Assembly: GCF_000524195.1 (NCBI RefSeq)
Contig: NW_020170403.1
Location: forward strand, 62,001-126,000
DNA: 64,000 nt
From: Echinococcus granulosus
Lineage: Eukaryota > Platyhelminthes > Cestoda > Cyclophyllidea > Taeniidae
Direction of reading: 5' to 3'
The notes beneath the pieces were generated by a model. That model had not been told where the DNA came from. It was given only the letters and a program-made list of their open reading frames with translations, and searched no databases. Each line of letters starts with the position of its first letter. The stretch's first letter is position 1. A program made the position numbers and the translations under genes. Of this stretch, positions 32,799 to 47,700 are shown piece after piece.

Positions 32799-35700
32799 GT
32801 ACGTTTTATTCAAACACCTCATTTGCTTCTTCTCAACTCATACAATAACGCCATGCGATACAAATTTGGTTTTATTCGTTGTGAATGCCGTCTTTTGCGG
32901 TTCACTTTGTTTCTTTTTGCGTCTTTTCACTCAGTTCGATTAGTCATATCATATTAGTACAGTTGAAATCTTAAAAACGCGGTTTCTTACCATCTGCGCT
33001 GGTTTGGATCAAATCATTTAGCTCGGACATCCGCGCACATTCATTTCTCTGCACTTTCTTTACGTAATTTCACCTAAAAGTATCTACAGATATATTTAAT
33101 GTGAGTAGAATATCTTGTTTAAATTTTATTTGTCATTCATCTGGCTGGGTAAATATGCGTGAATTTTGCGTTTTTTAGTGAAAGATCAGTTAATAAAGTA
33201 TCAGCATCCATTCAGTGGACTTTTCCCACGTCGGCCTGAAGCTCTTGCTCATGATTGTGTTGCACATGTTCGCGACAACGTCTACTGTGCTACCGCTATC
33301 TGGGCCCTGCATCGATCCTTCCAGCACGTTTATTCAATAACACATCCAACAATGCTTCCTTGATTAATTCTTCTTTTCGAAATATAGGCGCAGTGGAGAT
33401 GACTCAGGGCAGAGCTACGAACTTCGCCAGTCAGCTGTAAAGTGCATGCGTGCTATTCTCCTTGGCTGGATGCGGCAGGCGGATAGGGTAGGGTCGATTC
33501 ACATTCAAAGTGTTGCATTCTTTTCATTACAGTTGGAAAACTTCAAGACTAACCAGAACCTGGAGACGTGTCTACACACTCGTCTAGATTACGAAACTGG
33601 CACACCGGTGGAAGGTACTGGATACAAACATCTTCAAATGGACTGTGTTGGCCTTTATGTACTCCAGCTCGTTCAAATGATTCTCTCTGGCCTTCAGGCA
33701 TCCTCTCATTACCTCATAATCCCTTCCTTGATTAGATAATTCACACCAAAATCGAAGCTGCCTTTATTCAGAACCTCGTCTTTTATCTGGAGCGAGCCTA
33801 TCGTATCCCCGACTATGGAATGTGGGAACGCGGTTCGAAGCAAAATCGAGACATCACGGAGCTGCATGCGAGGTAAGGGAGGCCCACTCGCTCATCATTG
33901 TTTTACGCTAGTTCAATCGGGATGGCCAAAGCGGCACTTGAGTCCGTCTTGGGTTTTAACATCTTTGGTACTGAGGGCGATCACACTACGGTTATGCTTG
34001 CTGATGCAGATGCCCATACGCGTAATAGCAGCATTCTCAGCACTCTTTTACCTCGTGAATCTGCGTCGAAGGTCGGTTTATCATTTCTTCAATTTTCTAA
34101 ATCCGTTTTTTATTTCAATGTTAATATCTTTTGTAAATGTTAAGGCTTTTTATTCTCTTCAACGTACTTAGTCTTCTAATTATGCATGGATTTGTTTTTA
34201 TCTCAATTTTTATGATACCGTAGATATATTTGGGTTTGTTGTTTTTTGTCCCAAAACTTGAATTCGGTAGTGCAGATATCTAGAAAGTTAATGTCGGAAG
34301 TTTGACCAGTGAAGGCAACGAATGCACACAAAACCTTGATCGGAAGCAAATTTCATTGGAGATTTGACCCAGAACTAGAGTGAACGTGATAGATATGTTG
34401 TAGATTGTTTTTTGTTCTACAAATGACGGAATATTTGGAATAAAGAAAAACTGGTGCCTTGATGAGTAAACTCGGTTGCTTTTGTTTACCTAATAAGCGT
34501 CGCATGTAAAGTAGCATTGAGGATTTTCTTTCTCTGGTGGAATGGGATAACATCGGTTCATCTATATATCGTTGTTGCACCGGATGAAATATTTGAGACC
34601 ATCCTCGAAAGTCGCTGGGTTGGTTTTTTTAACTTTGTTTGGATAAGTGAAATGATTTTGCGTTGGCATCGAATGTCCAAGTTTAATTGTAAAGTCCTAA
34701 GCCATTCCTGAGAACGCAACTTATTAACTTACGAAGACTGAGAGGCTGTGAGAGTGAATGAAAATCCATGATACCAATATATGGTATAATTTACGGTAAT
34801 TGAATCGCCCACGTGGTTGAGTGAACCTTTTAATCAATCTCGTTTTGTGCCATAAATCGTGATAAATTGTTAACGGTGGGCGAGTGTCTGCTGCAAGAAA
34901 TGTCAGTGATCACTTGCACTTATAATTTTGCAAATAGGGACGAAGATTGTCGCTTATAGAACTGTTGTATGAGGTAAAGTAGCACCACTCTCCTACTTTT
35001 ATGATTGAGCATTGAATTTACATGTTAGATGCACCAAGAATTCTTCGTCTTGTGGAGACGGGGACGACTAAGTGGTACTTCAGATGTGTGCCTCCGTACG
35101 GTAGTGGATGAATCATTTGTGAACAACCCATACTGTGTTCGTTTTCTTAGCTATATGGCGTTGGCTGGTTCATTCGCGTGTGCAAAAATAAACTTCACTA
35201 GTACCATGAGTGGTGCTTCTGAGCATGGCTGCATCAAAAGATATCTTTGAAGGCAACAAATTTTAAGTCTCTGATTTATACAAGATCTTTTTCAACAATA
35301 CAACCAACGGCTAAAGTGTATTTCTGAAAGTAATGCTGAGGATGGTGGATTTCCTAAGGATCAAGCGCCCTCAGGCTAGACACTTAAGGAGCCCGAGTTT
35401 TGCACGCGGTGGTACAGTGAGAAACGATTCTTTACTCGAATACGCCATCATCCTACAGGGCACTGATGCAGCGCTAATCACCACCATCTCTTGGCCCGCC
35501 TTTGCTATCCATATTCCGAGCATCGTCGAGGCGACGATGGAGCGGGTGGACGTGCTGAAGGGTACGTACGGCTACAAGCGCTTCACGCGAGATGGCTATG
35601 CCACAGTGCTGGAGACCAACACACTCTATTCACAGGGCGAGTTGAGCAAGTTCCGGGGCATTGAGAGTGAGTGGCCCATGTTCTTCGCCTACCGGGTGAT

Positions 35701-38700
35701 CGGCAGCTTCTTCAACCAGCAGCTGGAACGCGCAGAGCAATTCGCCGAGTTGATGGAGCCTTTGATTGTACATCCGATCTCGGAGAAGTATCCATGGCTA
35801 CCCAAGTACTACTTTGTGCCCGAAGGCTCGGTGGACGCTGAGCGAGCAAATCCGGGCTCGCAGGCCAGGAGGAGCAACTTTAAGCTGCGCATGGAACCGC
35901 GCTTCTTGTGGGGACAATCGGTTTACATCATCTCGCAGATGCTTCGTACGTCGGTATCTTGATTCTAACCCCCCTATTTTCCACCTTGCCTACAGTTTGC
36001 CATGCTTCGTACTGTAGCTCTCAATGAAGAAACTGCCCCGATTTACTCCGTTCTTTTTAATTCCACATTTCTTAGCTACTTTTGGGTTCTTGATTTCGTT
36101 CAGCTCCTTTGCAATTCGCTCCTTTGGCGGCACGAGCTACAGTAATACAAGAATTATTTGGGGTCTTTTCCTCACACCGATTTGTCTGCAAAATCGATCT
36201 GGAGCGAAGCACTAGTGGAAAGGATGGATGAAGGGCCATGGATCTTCTTTCACTCGAGATCGTCTACACATCCTGCTATTGCTTATTGCGATCACCCTCC
36301 TTGTTTTATCCGCTATGATTTAACCTATTTTACTGGCTTCCAAAGAGGTTGAAGTCATACCACTAGATCCCCTTTTACTCTAACTTAGCATTCGTTTTTG
36401 GGTTTCCTTTCCGTTCCTTTTTAATTCTGGCAAAACTCTTCAACTATTTAGCAATTAGTACTACTTGTCGCGTTATTTAGTGAAATAATTTCGTATTTGC
36501 TAGGCTTCAATCCTTTGTGGTTTATCTGTGTATTCATGCTAGATATGCGTTTAGTTTTCCTGATTTTTCTACAGTTTCCCAAAAAATTTTTACACTTTAT
36601 GGTGTCCCCCGTCACTAAAGTGGACGAAAGAATTCTGATAGTTATCCTTTCCACCCTGATTTCTTGTAACTAGCTGCCACCTTGCATGATCGCGCTTTTA
36701 ATTTTACCTTCCCGCCTTTCAACGGTTTAATAGTTCCAAGGTTTTTTCATGTCTGACGCGTATGTCATAGAATAGCTACTTGAAACACGTTGACTTTTCT
36801 TTGTTGGGGCATGTTCACATCACCTTGCGGAAGTTCTGTGGAACAGTCATGCTTATAGGCTTGCTGCGCTATCAAAATAGCACTGTTTACTTTGTAAAAC
36901 TTCCGATTTCATCCCCATATTGACAACTATCCAAAAATGAAATTATTGGATCACAGATAGGCTACTTAATTAGGTGGAGGCGTCACGTCGAACCCTCTTT
37001 CACACGAACTTCTCTACCATATCACGGAATCACTGAACACTCAATCGGTAAATCTCACTTCTTGAATTTTTAAATTGTTTTTATTCCCTCAAGTTCAGCA
37101 CATGTACAAACACGTGGTAATGACCACTGGTTTTTAAGGTAAAGTGATGGGTATCATGCACTTGAAATTTACACTAATTTAAAAATATCCCAAACGCATA
37201 ATTTTAGAAGAAAAGAGGCTTTTCATCATTTAGAGATTCGTTCAATGAGGAAAGTGGAGGATGGGGTGAAGTAGCATTACTCTCCCATTTTATAGAGAAG
37301 TATAGCGTGCTACATACAGTAAGAACGCTTAGGCATACCTTCGAAGTGCGCATCTGTGGAGTAGTGGATGGATCATTTAAGAATGAACAGTGATGTGCTC
37401 ACTTTCTTAAAAATTTGAATAAAAAGTTGAAATTCACTTGTTATCACACTTCAGTGTTTGAATAATCCAAAACAGCGTACTTTTATAAAGCGAAGTGAGA
37501 AGGTGTAGAATAAGTTATTAGCATTTGAAGTAACTCGTCATTTGTGGACGGATGACACTTTGGTGGCATCTATTTTCTTAGTGGTTTCTCAACTTTCCCA
37601 GTTGATGAAGGTGCAAGATGGTTGCTTCATCAGTCACGCTGACCAGTGCCAAAAGTTGTTCTTGGCGCGTTAGTCTCCAAGTTTCTTGATGTGCCGATAG
37701 CGCCACGTATGTATTCATGATGAAGAGCCGACAGCCCTCTTGATTTTGATGTATTTGAGTGATTAATCTGGAGAAAAATTTTTTTGAACCGTTTCTGAAC
37801 TGTGGATTGCACTATCGCATACTACACTTTCAAATACTATACGTGATCTTGTTTATCCCTTTTCGTACCCAGGCTTCAAGATGCTAAGAGGCTTCACCTT
37901 TTCTATGCTTACTCTTTTACTTTATTCTCAGTTGTTCGTCTTTTGTTATTTTGCTTCCAGTGAAAGGGGTTTTGACCATTCACGACCTGGATCCCCTTGG
38001 ACGACACAACCCCGCCAATATCCGACCTATGTCCCTCATTTCGCGCTACTCAACCATTACAGTAAGTTGTAGATGGTATCTCCTCCCCTTCTTAATAATG
38101 CAAAACATTCACATGCTTGTAAACATTTTTCGCTTTGCTTGTAAATGGTTGATTGTCGGTGGTGGCCCATTTGGAGCGCCTAAAAGTGCGACTTCCAAAC
38201 TGGTACATTCTTCTGTGTAGTTTCGTAGATTTATAATCTGTTTTTATTATAGTCGGTAATCGGAAACCATAACCACTGTGTGCAGTTTCTCTCCTCATTT
38301 CAAAGTTGGAATTTCAAAACTGGCTCGTTTCCATTTTTAACAATATTTAAAGGCGCCTCACCTTTTTCTACGGTCCTACCACTCTCTATTCATTAAAATT
38401 AGTTTAAGGCGTCTCTATAAGTGACATTTAATACTTATTTAGAGTCTTCTATCGCTGTGGCTTGTAGTGAAGATCACTATTTCTTAACGCAAAATTCCCC
38501 GCGGCTGCTAATAGAATCGTCCCAATCGCAGCGGTTTCAAAGTTCCATTTATTTGGTCCTTCATACTGTGATCTTAAAGCTATTCATTTTAATTATTTCG
38601 CAATACTGAGATTAACATTCTCATGTTTAAATATTTTGCTTTAAATTGAAAGCATTTTACCCCAATTCTCTTTTATCAAGTCGAGCTAAAATGTCGAACT

Positions 38701-41700
38701 GAAGCCGCCAGTCGAAAAGTTCACTGACTGTGTCCGTTTGGCGGTCATCACGGCGTTTTATCACTTCGTTTGGTGCCAAAATTCAGCCACAGTTGTAGGT
38801 CTCGAAATGGCATTCACATGACTGCAATCTACCACTGTGTTTTTATATTTCTGTTATTTAATATGCCTTTGCTTAAGGAACTCTGTCAAACTGGAGTTTG
38901 TAACTGGAGTTTCATTTACCAAGGCCGGTTGTTGTTTAGTTGTGCAGATCCTTGTGTTGTTATTGGATGTTGGGCTTAGTTTTGAACTAATTTGTCTTGC
39001 ATGTGATCTTTTAGATGTAATAAAAGTCGACAATGCCCTATTTACTAAAAAATGTGCCACTCTGATTATCCTAGTAGGTGTTATTGAGGTCACAAATTCG
39101 AGGAAAATTAGTCATCGAAATAGGGGTGTTACAAGGTTAGCAACATGGGTGACACGAAAAAAATGCCCAGCTATTGGCGCGATAGCCCAATTCTTTGGGA
39201 CTGAACCCAGCATCTATTAACCGTAATACACCTTGATTATGGGATCGGTTTGTCAGTTCTGACTACACTTTGATCCACTTTGAGCCCATTTTCTGCTTCA
39301 CGTTGGCAACTCACAGTTCGTCCTTAATTTTCGGGCAATGCACAAAATCAAAATTAGTGGTTAGTTAAAACGGGAAAAAGAAAACTTTTCCTTACCTGTG
39401 TTTTGACCTTTTGTGAGACATGCATGACTTGCAGATCACCCAGCGCTCTAGTTGCACCTGAAGCCGCATTAGCGACCTACAGAAGGGTCTGGAAGACTGA
39501 CAGCGTAGATATTATGAATGTCGTTTAGACTGAATTGCGGACGACTGAAAAGGTTTAGTCAGTCAAATATATTCTTCTACTACGGTATCATTGTCATTTT
39601 TACGGCACCATATGGCTGCGCATGTTTAACTGAGCGCCTTTTACTTCAAACTGTATGGTATCTCATCGTAGCATCCATAAAATTCCTCCTGAATTGATAG
39701 AAATGGTACTGAAAAGTTGATATGCATTTGCAAAATAGTTTTAATGTAGGTTTATTCCCGCCTGCTCGCAGCATCTCATGTTCTTGGTGAATTTCAATGG
39801 TGTTTTCTGGAATTTCTATCATCAGGGTAATCACTTTTGAGTGCACGAATAACAAAAAATTATGCTCATTGTTTTACTTGACCACCTTAAATAAACGGGA
39901 AGGTAGTTGAAAAGTACTCTAAAAAGGGATGATTGAGCTATTAAAAGGTCGGTTTCTTAGACGTTTATTTGCTTGACAATTCTTCCTTTTCAGAGTCGTC
40001 CTGCCACGATGTGCATTCAAATGATCCTCCTTGCGGAGTCGAATCGCCTTCAGCAAATTTTGGCCACCTATGGTATTCGAACTCAAACTCCTGTTGAAAT
40101 TGAACCTCTAAAGGTATGTGAATGCCCTTCTTCCTTTCATTTCCTTTCTTAATTGCCTGCAGTTGATGCCGATCTCGGACTAGTTATTTGGTAGCAAAAT
40201 CAACTTCCGGTTTTGGGAAATATGAAGTGAGTAAATACTTATAGTTACGATTAGGACCGGTATTTTATAGCTCATCGCTTTTTTGTACGTGCTGTTCTCA
40301 GCGCTTCCAATTGTTGCGATCCTGCACTGAGCTTCAAGCGCACTGAAAGTACCCTTGAAACGAGAAGCGTAATGCGGCAAACAATTTGCTTCCAAAAGCT
40401 AATGCTTTGGATCTAAGTATTGCAGACTTCTCCTCTATCAGATAAAGAGCTGTGAAGGACGTTTAGAAGATAGAACCTCAAGTTATGTGGGAGTTGTTAT
40501 GTAAATCAGTTATTTAATGGCAATTGATTTTAGCAATTAGTAGTACGTTTTGATCAAACCTCAAAGAAGTGTCATGTTTTAGGATTATGCTTTTTGGGTC
40601 TTATTTTGTCGGATATTGTAAAGCGTTTTTTCGTCCCACCTAGATCTTATTTGTTCGCTGACCATGATACGAAGTGGGAATGAAACAGGTTGCTTTCAAT
40701 ACTCGACTCTTGTGCCACTGGTCTTAACGATTTTAACCCCTAACGAAGTAACGTACGGACCACTCGCTTGGGTACTAGATTTTGTCTTTGCGAAACATCA
40801 GTTCAAAATAATCTGAACACCGTCGTTGCCCCTCTTTCGTAAGAGGATATGGTGAGAGTCACATAAAGTAGTGTAGGCTGGATCGTAGTGGATTCAAATA
40901 ACTATATGCATTAAAGTAAGCATTCAGTCGAAAGGCACTTTGAGGTGCCGCAGGCAAAATTTTATTCTCATAACAGGACTTCGTAAAGGTTTTACAAAGT
41001 ATTTTAGCCTTAATTTTTATAAGGGACTTCAATAAAACGAACAAACGTTTCCCAAGTGATGAAAAGGCTGGCACGTTGCAAGGACCAACGTTCTCATCGC
41101 TCCCATTAGTTGCAATTTTGTTGGCCATTGAGTGATTTGAATCCTTTTGGCAGACGAGGATACACTCCACAGAGACAAGCGATTGTGTTTAAAAGAAATT
41201 CATCCTCTCGTGTTCTTTAATGGATGAAACAAGCAGAGGGAGTCATCTAGGAACTGTCGGTGCAAATCGGATGAGATCTGAAGGCAAATCTCATTTGAGT
41301 TAATTGATTAGTGAAGAACACTATGGTGTCCTTAAATTTATTTCCTTCACCCAATTTTTATCGTAAAATTGCCCTTTTATTTACGCTTTTCTTTACACCA
41401 TAGAGAATCATTTTCTTGGGATTTAGCTTGTTGATCATAGTTTTGTCCAGCATTATAGATGTTCTCGACTTAAAATTTCTTTCCAATACTGAGCACTTTG
41501 TACAAAGCACATCTGCCATGAATCCAACTTTCGGCTAAATGTTCTTCGCTACCCAGCCCTTAATACAGAAACTATTTCCTTATTGCAGTTTCTCCTATGA
41601 CAACCAATTTATTTACGTTATCTTTAGTTTACAATAAAGCTCTAATTCAACATATTCCTAAGAATGCATCTATGCACATTTTCTACTCTGTAGATGACTA

Positions 41701-44700
41701 TGATCAGTCACACAGTAGCTTAGTGCTCTGTATAGTCTTTAACAAATACCAAAACGGCAATAGATGGCAATTATGGAAAGCCAGGGAGATACTATAACCA
41801 GAACAAGTTGCATGTGATCAATTCTTGTAGCTGTGGCCTCCATCAACAATCGTAAAAGCTTTTGCCTTCATGGGCTTCAACAAACGCCTCGGTCTCAAAG
41901 GTCGTCCACCTAGACCACTGGGATGTTTGGGAACGAGCAAGTTCTACCGGTGCGTTTGCACTACCCATTCCAGTGGCCATCTTTAACCCTAATCCTTCTT
42001 TGAATTTATTTGTGGCATCTTTTAGTGTCTGTGGCTCTACAGTTCTGGTATTTTCACATCTTTTTGAGGACGAAAGCTTCTACTTCGGCTACGACATCAA
42101 GGCTCTCATTGAAGATGTTAAGGTGCGTTTAATATTGCGCGGGTTATTTCAGTCTCCCCCCACTGAGTTTACAGCGTCCTCGGGGGCTGCATGATTAAGG
42201 CATAAGATTCTAATTTATTATTTATTGAAATGACAATGTTTAGCCTCAAATTAGTGGGAGTTACCAAGATTCAAAGTTCAAGGAAGCAGTCGCACAATTC
42301 TGCCTACTGACTGATTATCAGTAAATTTGTCGGTGGGGTACAGTTTTAGTCTTCACTAATAACCCCTTTCAGAAGTTATGCCGACCTAGACTCTGTCACT
42401 TTCCCGACTCGCTTCTTTGTCTATTTTTTTTCTTATCCGTGCCTAGAATGATCTCATCTTCTTGTCAAAGTGGTGGCGCATGAAAGGACGGCCCAGCTAC
42501 TGCTTCTTGGTTAAAGAGGATATGATTATGTGAGTGACAAGGAGCTTCTGTGGTACATAAAGTCGCCTTTAAGTGTAATTGAGAGTGAGATAATGCAAAA
42601 GCGGAGGCAATTCAAAAGTTAGAAGGCATATTTTAATGAATTTTCCCCTATCTTATTACAGTGTCACACTTCTAATTTTTACAGTCAAATTTAGTCTCCA
42701 AGGTAAGAGGCTTACGACATTTTTTTGCTTACCATTGTGCTAAATCTGCAGCCCAATTTTTGCGTCCAATTCTTTTCTGACACTTCTCAGTCTTAGCAAC
42801 CCTTCTTTTTCATTTTTACCCTTTTTTCTCATTTTCTCTCCATTTAGAGGTCATGGTCGTGACGAGTTGATTCGCTTTCTTGTCAGCCTGCAGAGCAACA
42901 GTGTGGATGGAGTGCGAATCGTTCTGGGTAGAGCTCAGGTACTTCTTTTTCTGCTAATGCTGCCGATCAAGAGTGGTAAGGTAGACCAATTGATGCATTG
43001 ATCGGTCTTTTTTATTAACCGTCTTTGAACCTTCGTGAGATTAACGTTTTCTCACCCGCCCATTTCTAGCGCATTCAACTGTCAAAGTTGAAGGTAGCAC
43101 CATAATATTTGGGCCATTGAAAAAAAGGGCCTCATAATTGATATGTTACTCAGATTGACAACGTGGGTATTCGAAAACCGTGGAAGCTTAAAAAGATGAG
43201 GGACGGGCCAGCTAAAAAATTGTAAATTCCTGTACTTCTGTCACTAAGATGCCGATTAAATAGTCAGTTTAGTTAAGGCCCATTTCATTTTGCTGGTGAG
43301 TTTATTTGTGTTTTGTATTATCAGGCGACCAAAAGAGGGACTTTTAGAATGCGTGCCCTTGTTTATATCCAGGTATCGTAAAAATTAGACGAATATGCGA
43401 AAGTCTATTGGTTTTGTACTCTCCACTGTGCTCTCTGCCATCTTCCTATTTTCAACCCATTCTCATGCCAGCAAATTTCCATTTACGCCAATTTGTGTAA
43501 TCTTTAACGTGTCTGCCTTAAGTACCGGGCCGAACTTGGTCGCAATTCTGCATGCAGAGGATTCAAATATCGTTTATTTACCGTTTGGTCGTTTTATCCG
43601 GCAACAAAACGTATTACTCTGGAATTCTTGGAGCTCCCGCCTCATTACTTACATTTATGGCATCATATGTCCATTTTCCTGCAAATTCATGCGTTTTTAA
43701 AAGAATATGATGTATCTATGTTGCATTCGCATCCTTATATGTCAAAATTACTTGGACATTTGAATTGCTATAGCAACTTAGAATTGGGGTAAGACGGACT
43801 CAGAGTACACCTAATCCCAATTTTTTCGCCTTTCATTTCGGCTTTTAAAATCTGAAATCTTTTCCTTAAGCCCATAGGCATATTTAGCGCACATTCACCT
43901 TTCATCCATCTAATCAACCGTTTTTACAAACCATTTCAAGTGTTTTTCCACTTGTTTTCCATGATGCCTGCGCCCTGTGACTCACATCAGCATAATGACC
44001 TGGTTCATTTCGATAATGGCCACTCACCACTTGTCATCTCCCTTTCACCTTTTCATTTGAAAATTAAATCTGTGGGATGTCTTTTTATTTCCTGCTGATT
44101 GAATTAACCAATTCTTTGCTTTTATGTTTTGTTCATTCCTTTTTCAAACAATTATTCACACAAAGCTCTGACCAAGAATGCTCTTCACTTCTTCCTTTTG
44201 TAGAATTTTGTCGCGACAGGTTGCACCGACCACCTTGACTTCTTCCCTGACTGGGCGGCTCAGTTGGAGGAATTTGGAGGACTGAAACGGCTCCACGGTG
44301 GACGCTCCTTCCTCTCACTTTCGGACCTCCCTCGAATACTGGACGACAAGGACTTCGACAGTCTCATGCCCGCGCCTCTTGTCATAGCCGTCACCGAAGC
44401 CGTCAATCGACGCGTAAGTGGGGTGCAAACGGGCACATTATCTATTTTCAAGTAGTTAGAATTTGTATGGGAAAAATATGTATAAAATGTGTCCCAACAT
44501 GGGATTTGCTCTGATAAAATCATTAATAGTAACGTAAATCAAAAGCTGACTGTTTTGCTTAAACTTCAGAACAATCGTTGATGGAAAAACAGATAATGGT
44601 TGTTAAATAGCTATCTAGTCCTTTTTTGATAGCGCCATTAAGATTACAAACGTGGATATGTTCATGCTGGTGAAAGAACACTTAGCAATACTGATATTGC

Positions 44701-47700
44701 CGGGAATTGCTTTGATGGGAGGATATTTGACCGGGTAGGCATGACGGAATAGTCCAAGCTCTACGTTGTGTTATTTGATTCCCGAAGCGCCTAGGGGACC
44801 AACCAGGCAGGCATCGTAATGATTGCTATTGTAGAGTGAAAGGACTTGCGAAGGATATGTTTGGGATGCTAGCAATGGCAAGGACTGCGGTACAATCTAA
44901 GGCTACCTGCATTTCACAGCCTGCCCAGGCAGCATCAACCACAATTCTAAATTTAAATGATAGGGAGCTCATCGACGATCAGAATGGTAGCAGAATGAAG
45001 TAGTCAACTTCGTTTTTTAATTCGCCACAGATCCGATGGTGTTAATCATCAATCCGATCCTCAAAATAGTTCTGAATTAACTAACCAATTTTGTGGAATT
45101 TTTTTACAATGGGAAGCAAACGTATGCAGAAAGCTCCTCAGTTTATTTTATTCACGGAGAGAGTCACTATTAAAACTTGTACTCTGGTTCCCTTTTTCTA
45201 TAGCGACATATGTTGCGAGTTCTAATTCATTGAAATGCTTTTTCTGTGAAAGTCAGAAAACCAAACTCTGAGCGATTTCGTTTATATTTACTGTTATTTT
45301 TCATTTTCTCATTCTGTTCCTCGTGTTATTGTCCAGTTCCAGCACCATAAAAAGATAAAATTCATCATTTTGAGGATCAGCATCGGGAAAATGTGAAGAA
45401 TGACGATATGATGAGCAGAACCTTTTTTCTTCCCCCCCCCCCCCCCCCCCTCCTGAGGTGTAGTATGAGGTCTTCCCATAGATGTTTTGTTGTAGGAGTT
45501 ATAATATCTTGGAAGAATGTAAGTAAGAGCAGGAATTTTTCACCGATTAGCTAGGCATGACGGTTTCTGAGGAAGCTTTTATCGCCTACCTTTGAGTTGC
45601 AATGAGTTGTATCAGGTAGATGGATCTCAGTCATAGTTGTTGTTTGGCCTACAACAGCTGGGAAATTCACAGTAAATTTAGTCCACAGTGCACCAATCAA
45701 GCATAAAGCAGGCTTAGTGATATAGGGATGAAGTGATGCATATCTTAAAATTTCAGGATGGTGAGTGATTGCTTGGGAGTAATCAATGCTACATATTTGT
45801 TCACGCAAATAACACTGGAATACAAAAGTACAAAAACTGTCGCTCCAAGTCAGTGAGTAAACAGTCCAAAACGGTACACAATTTTACGATGAATTAAGTG
45901 AAGCACAAGTTGCTAGTCTTTAAAGCTTGTTGTAATCCGTTATTGCATGTGAATGGGATCCACGACTTTCCATTTCCACTTGATGTTGGCCAAACCAATT
46001 GTCTCATCATCCATTTAACAAAACTGAATGTTCTTAACACGTTAATCTCGATGTGTATTGACAGAGGTAATACATGATTTTGCAGGATCAAAAATAAAGA
46101 ATCTTCCTGAACGTGATATTCGTTAGGTCCTCCAAACACTTACCGTTGGATCACCATAGGCAGAATTACGGGCAGTTCTATTCCCTAAATGATCACCCAA
46201 TCTACTTCTTTCAGAAGTAAATGTCGATGGGAGTGAATCTACCGGCAAGTGTTTGGAAGTTCCCATCTGTGTTTTTCACTTTTACAAGAATTCAAATGAC
46301 CCTAATCTTCAATTGGATTCTCAAAATAGCCCTTTCTGTGACGGAGGTTAGGGGCTGTAGTAGTAGTAAAGGAGAATTGCAGATAGCTGTTTCTGATCAT
46401 TCACTACAACGAAGCCTCAAACCCTATCTTGTGTTTCAGCTGTTACTGCCGCTGGTGCTGGACTTTAAGAGAAAGTAAAACTTACTAAATAGTAGATATA
46501 TCGCATTTTGAGTCGTATTAAGTACTGGAAATGCGTTCGAGACTTTCCTTATGGGCGAAGACGTAAAACTCGCGGATACCTAGGTAGGACTTCAAGCACA
46601 TTATGGTGATGGTACGCTCAACAGCGGTGTGATCATGGGTTTGGTGGTCCTTTCCCAGACAATAGTCTTGGGTGTCGTTTTTTGAACCTTCCTTCATAAC
46701 GCAGAGGACCTGGCCGTTGTATAATCTGTGACGTAATTGTGCAAGCGACTACTCTTTCCGTTGCAATGGTGAGCTCAATCATTTACGAGCAATTGGCGTT
46801 TTGAAAATTTAGTTCGGTCAGGCTGCCCTATGATAGCTCAACTACATCAGCGAATATTTCTACGTCGAAGCTTTTCACATGTTTGATAAGCATTCCTATA
46901 AGTGTACAAATTCATGAATGCATGGGAAAACGGATTCACATCGCACTCTTTTGTGTTTGTTCATTTTTATGAACTCAGTAGTTTTGTTTGTGTGGAAGCT
47001 CTTGATAGATAGTTCTGAATGCCATGATGGATATTTGTGTAGCGGCCTGCCTTATTCCACTTAGTACTCCCCACTTTTTCACCACAGCACTTTGAAAACA
47101 AATCGGACGACGAGATAGTAGCTTTCGTCTGTCACGATGGCGACCGCCGCGAACTATGGCCCTATCGACCCCCGGTGAAAGATGCGGAGGCTGTGTTCGA
47201 GTCGGCAGCGGCGGTGCGTGCTCTTGACTATGCGCAGGAAGTGGCAGCGTTGCACGAGCTGATGCACCGGCACAGCCTCGATCACATCCTCCGGCCCAAT
47301 GAGGAGCTCTCCACTGTGCGCGACTTCTTTACCAACCTGAGTCGACGCGCGGGGCTTAATCAGATATGGCGAGTCCCCTTCCCGCCTATCTTCCCATCTA
47401 TGCTATGGTTACTGCCTTTTTGATGGGCAAATCTTTGCTTTCGTGCATTTTTGGTCATAATTAGTTATGTTGCTTGCCTCTTCTCTCTGCCCTAATCTTC
47501 CCTCCACATTAAAATGTGTAAAATATTGGGGAATCGCCTTGTTTGATTAAAGAAAGGTCTCTTAGTTTTCTGCGGCTTCGTATTCCAAGTGAGTCCTTTT
47601 TCTGTGGCGAATGTGCTTCTCTCCCCTCTCCTTGTCTCTGAAAGTGGCTTAATTATGTCGTTTGCTAAGCAAGGTGTTTTTGAATCTCGGACGACTTTGC

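Noticed and set aside
32749..32943. Alternative plus-strand ORF overlapping PHKB exon 1
   Set aside because: Different frame from exon 1 and runs into intron 1; exon 1 in its own frame matches the family start.
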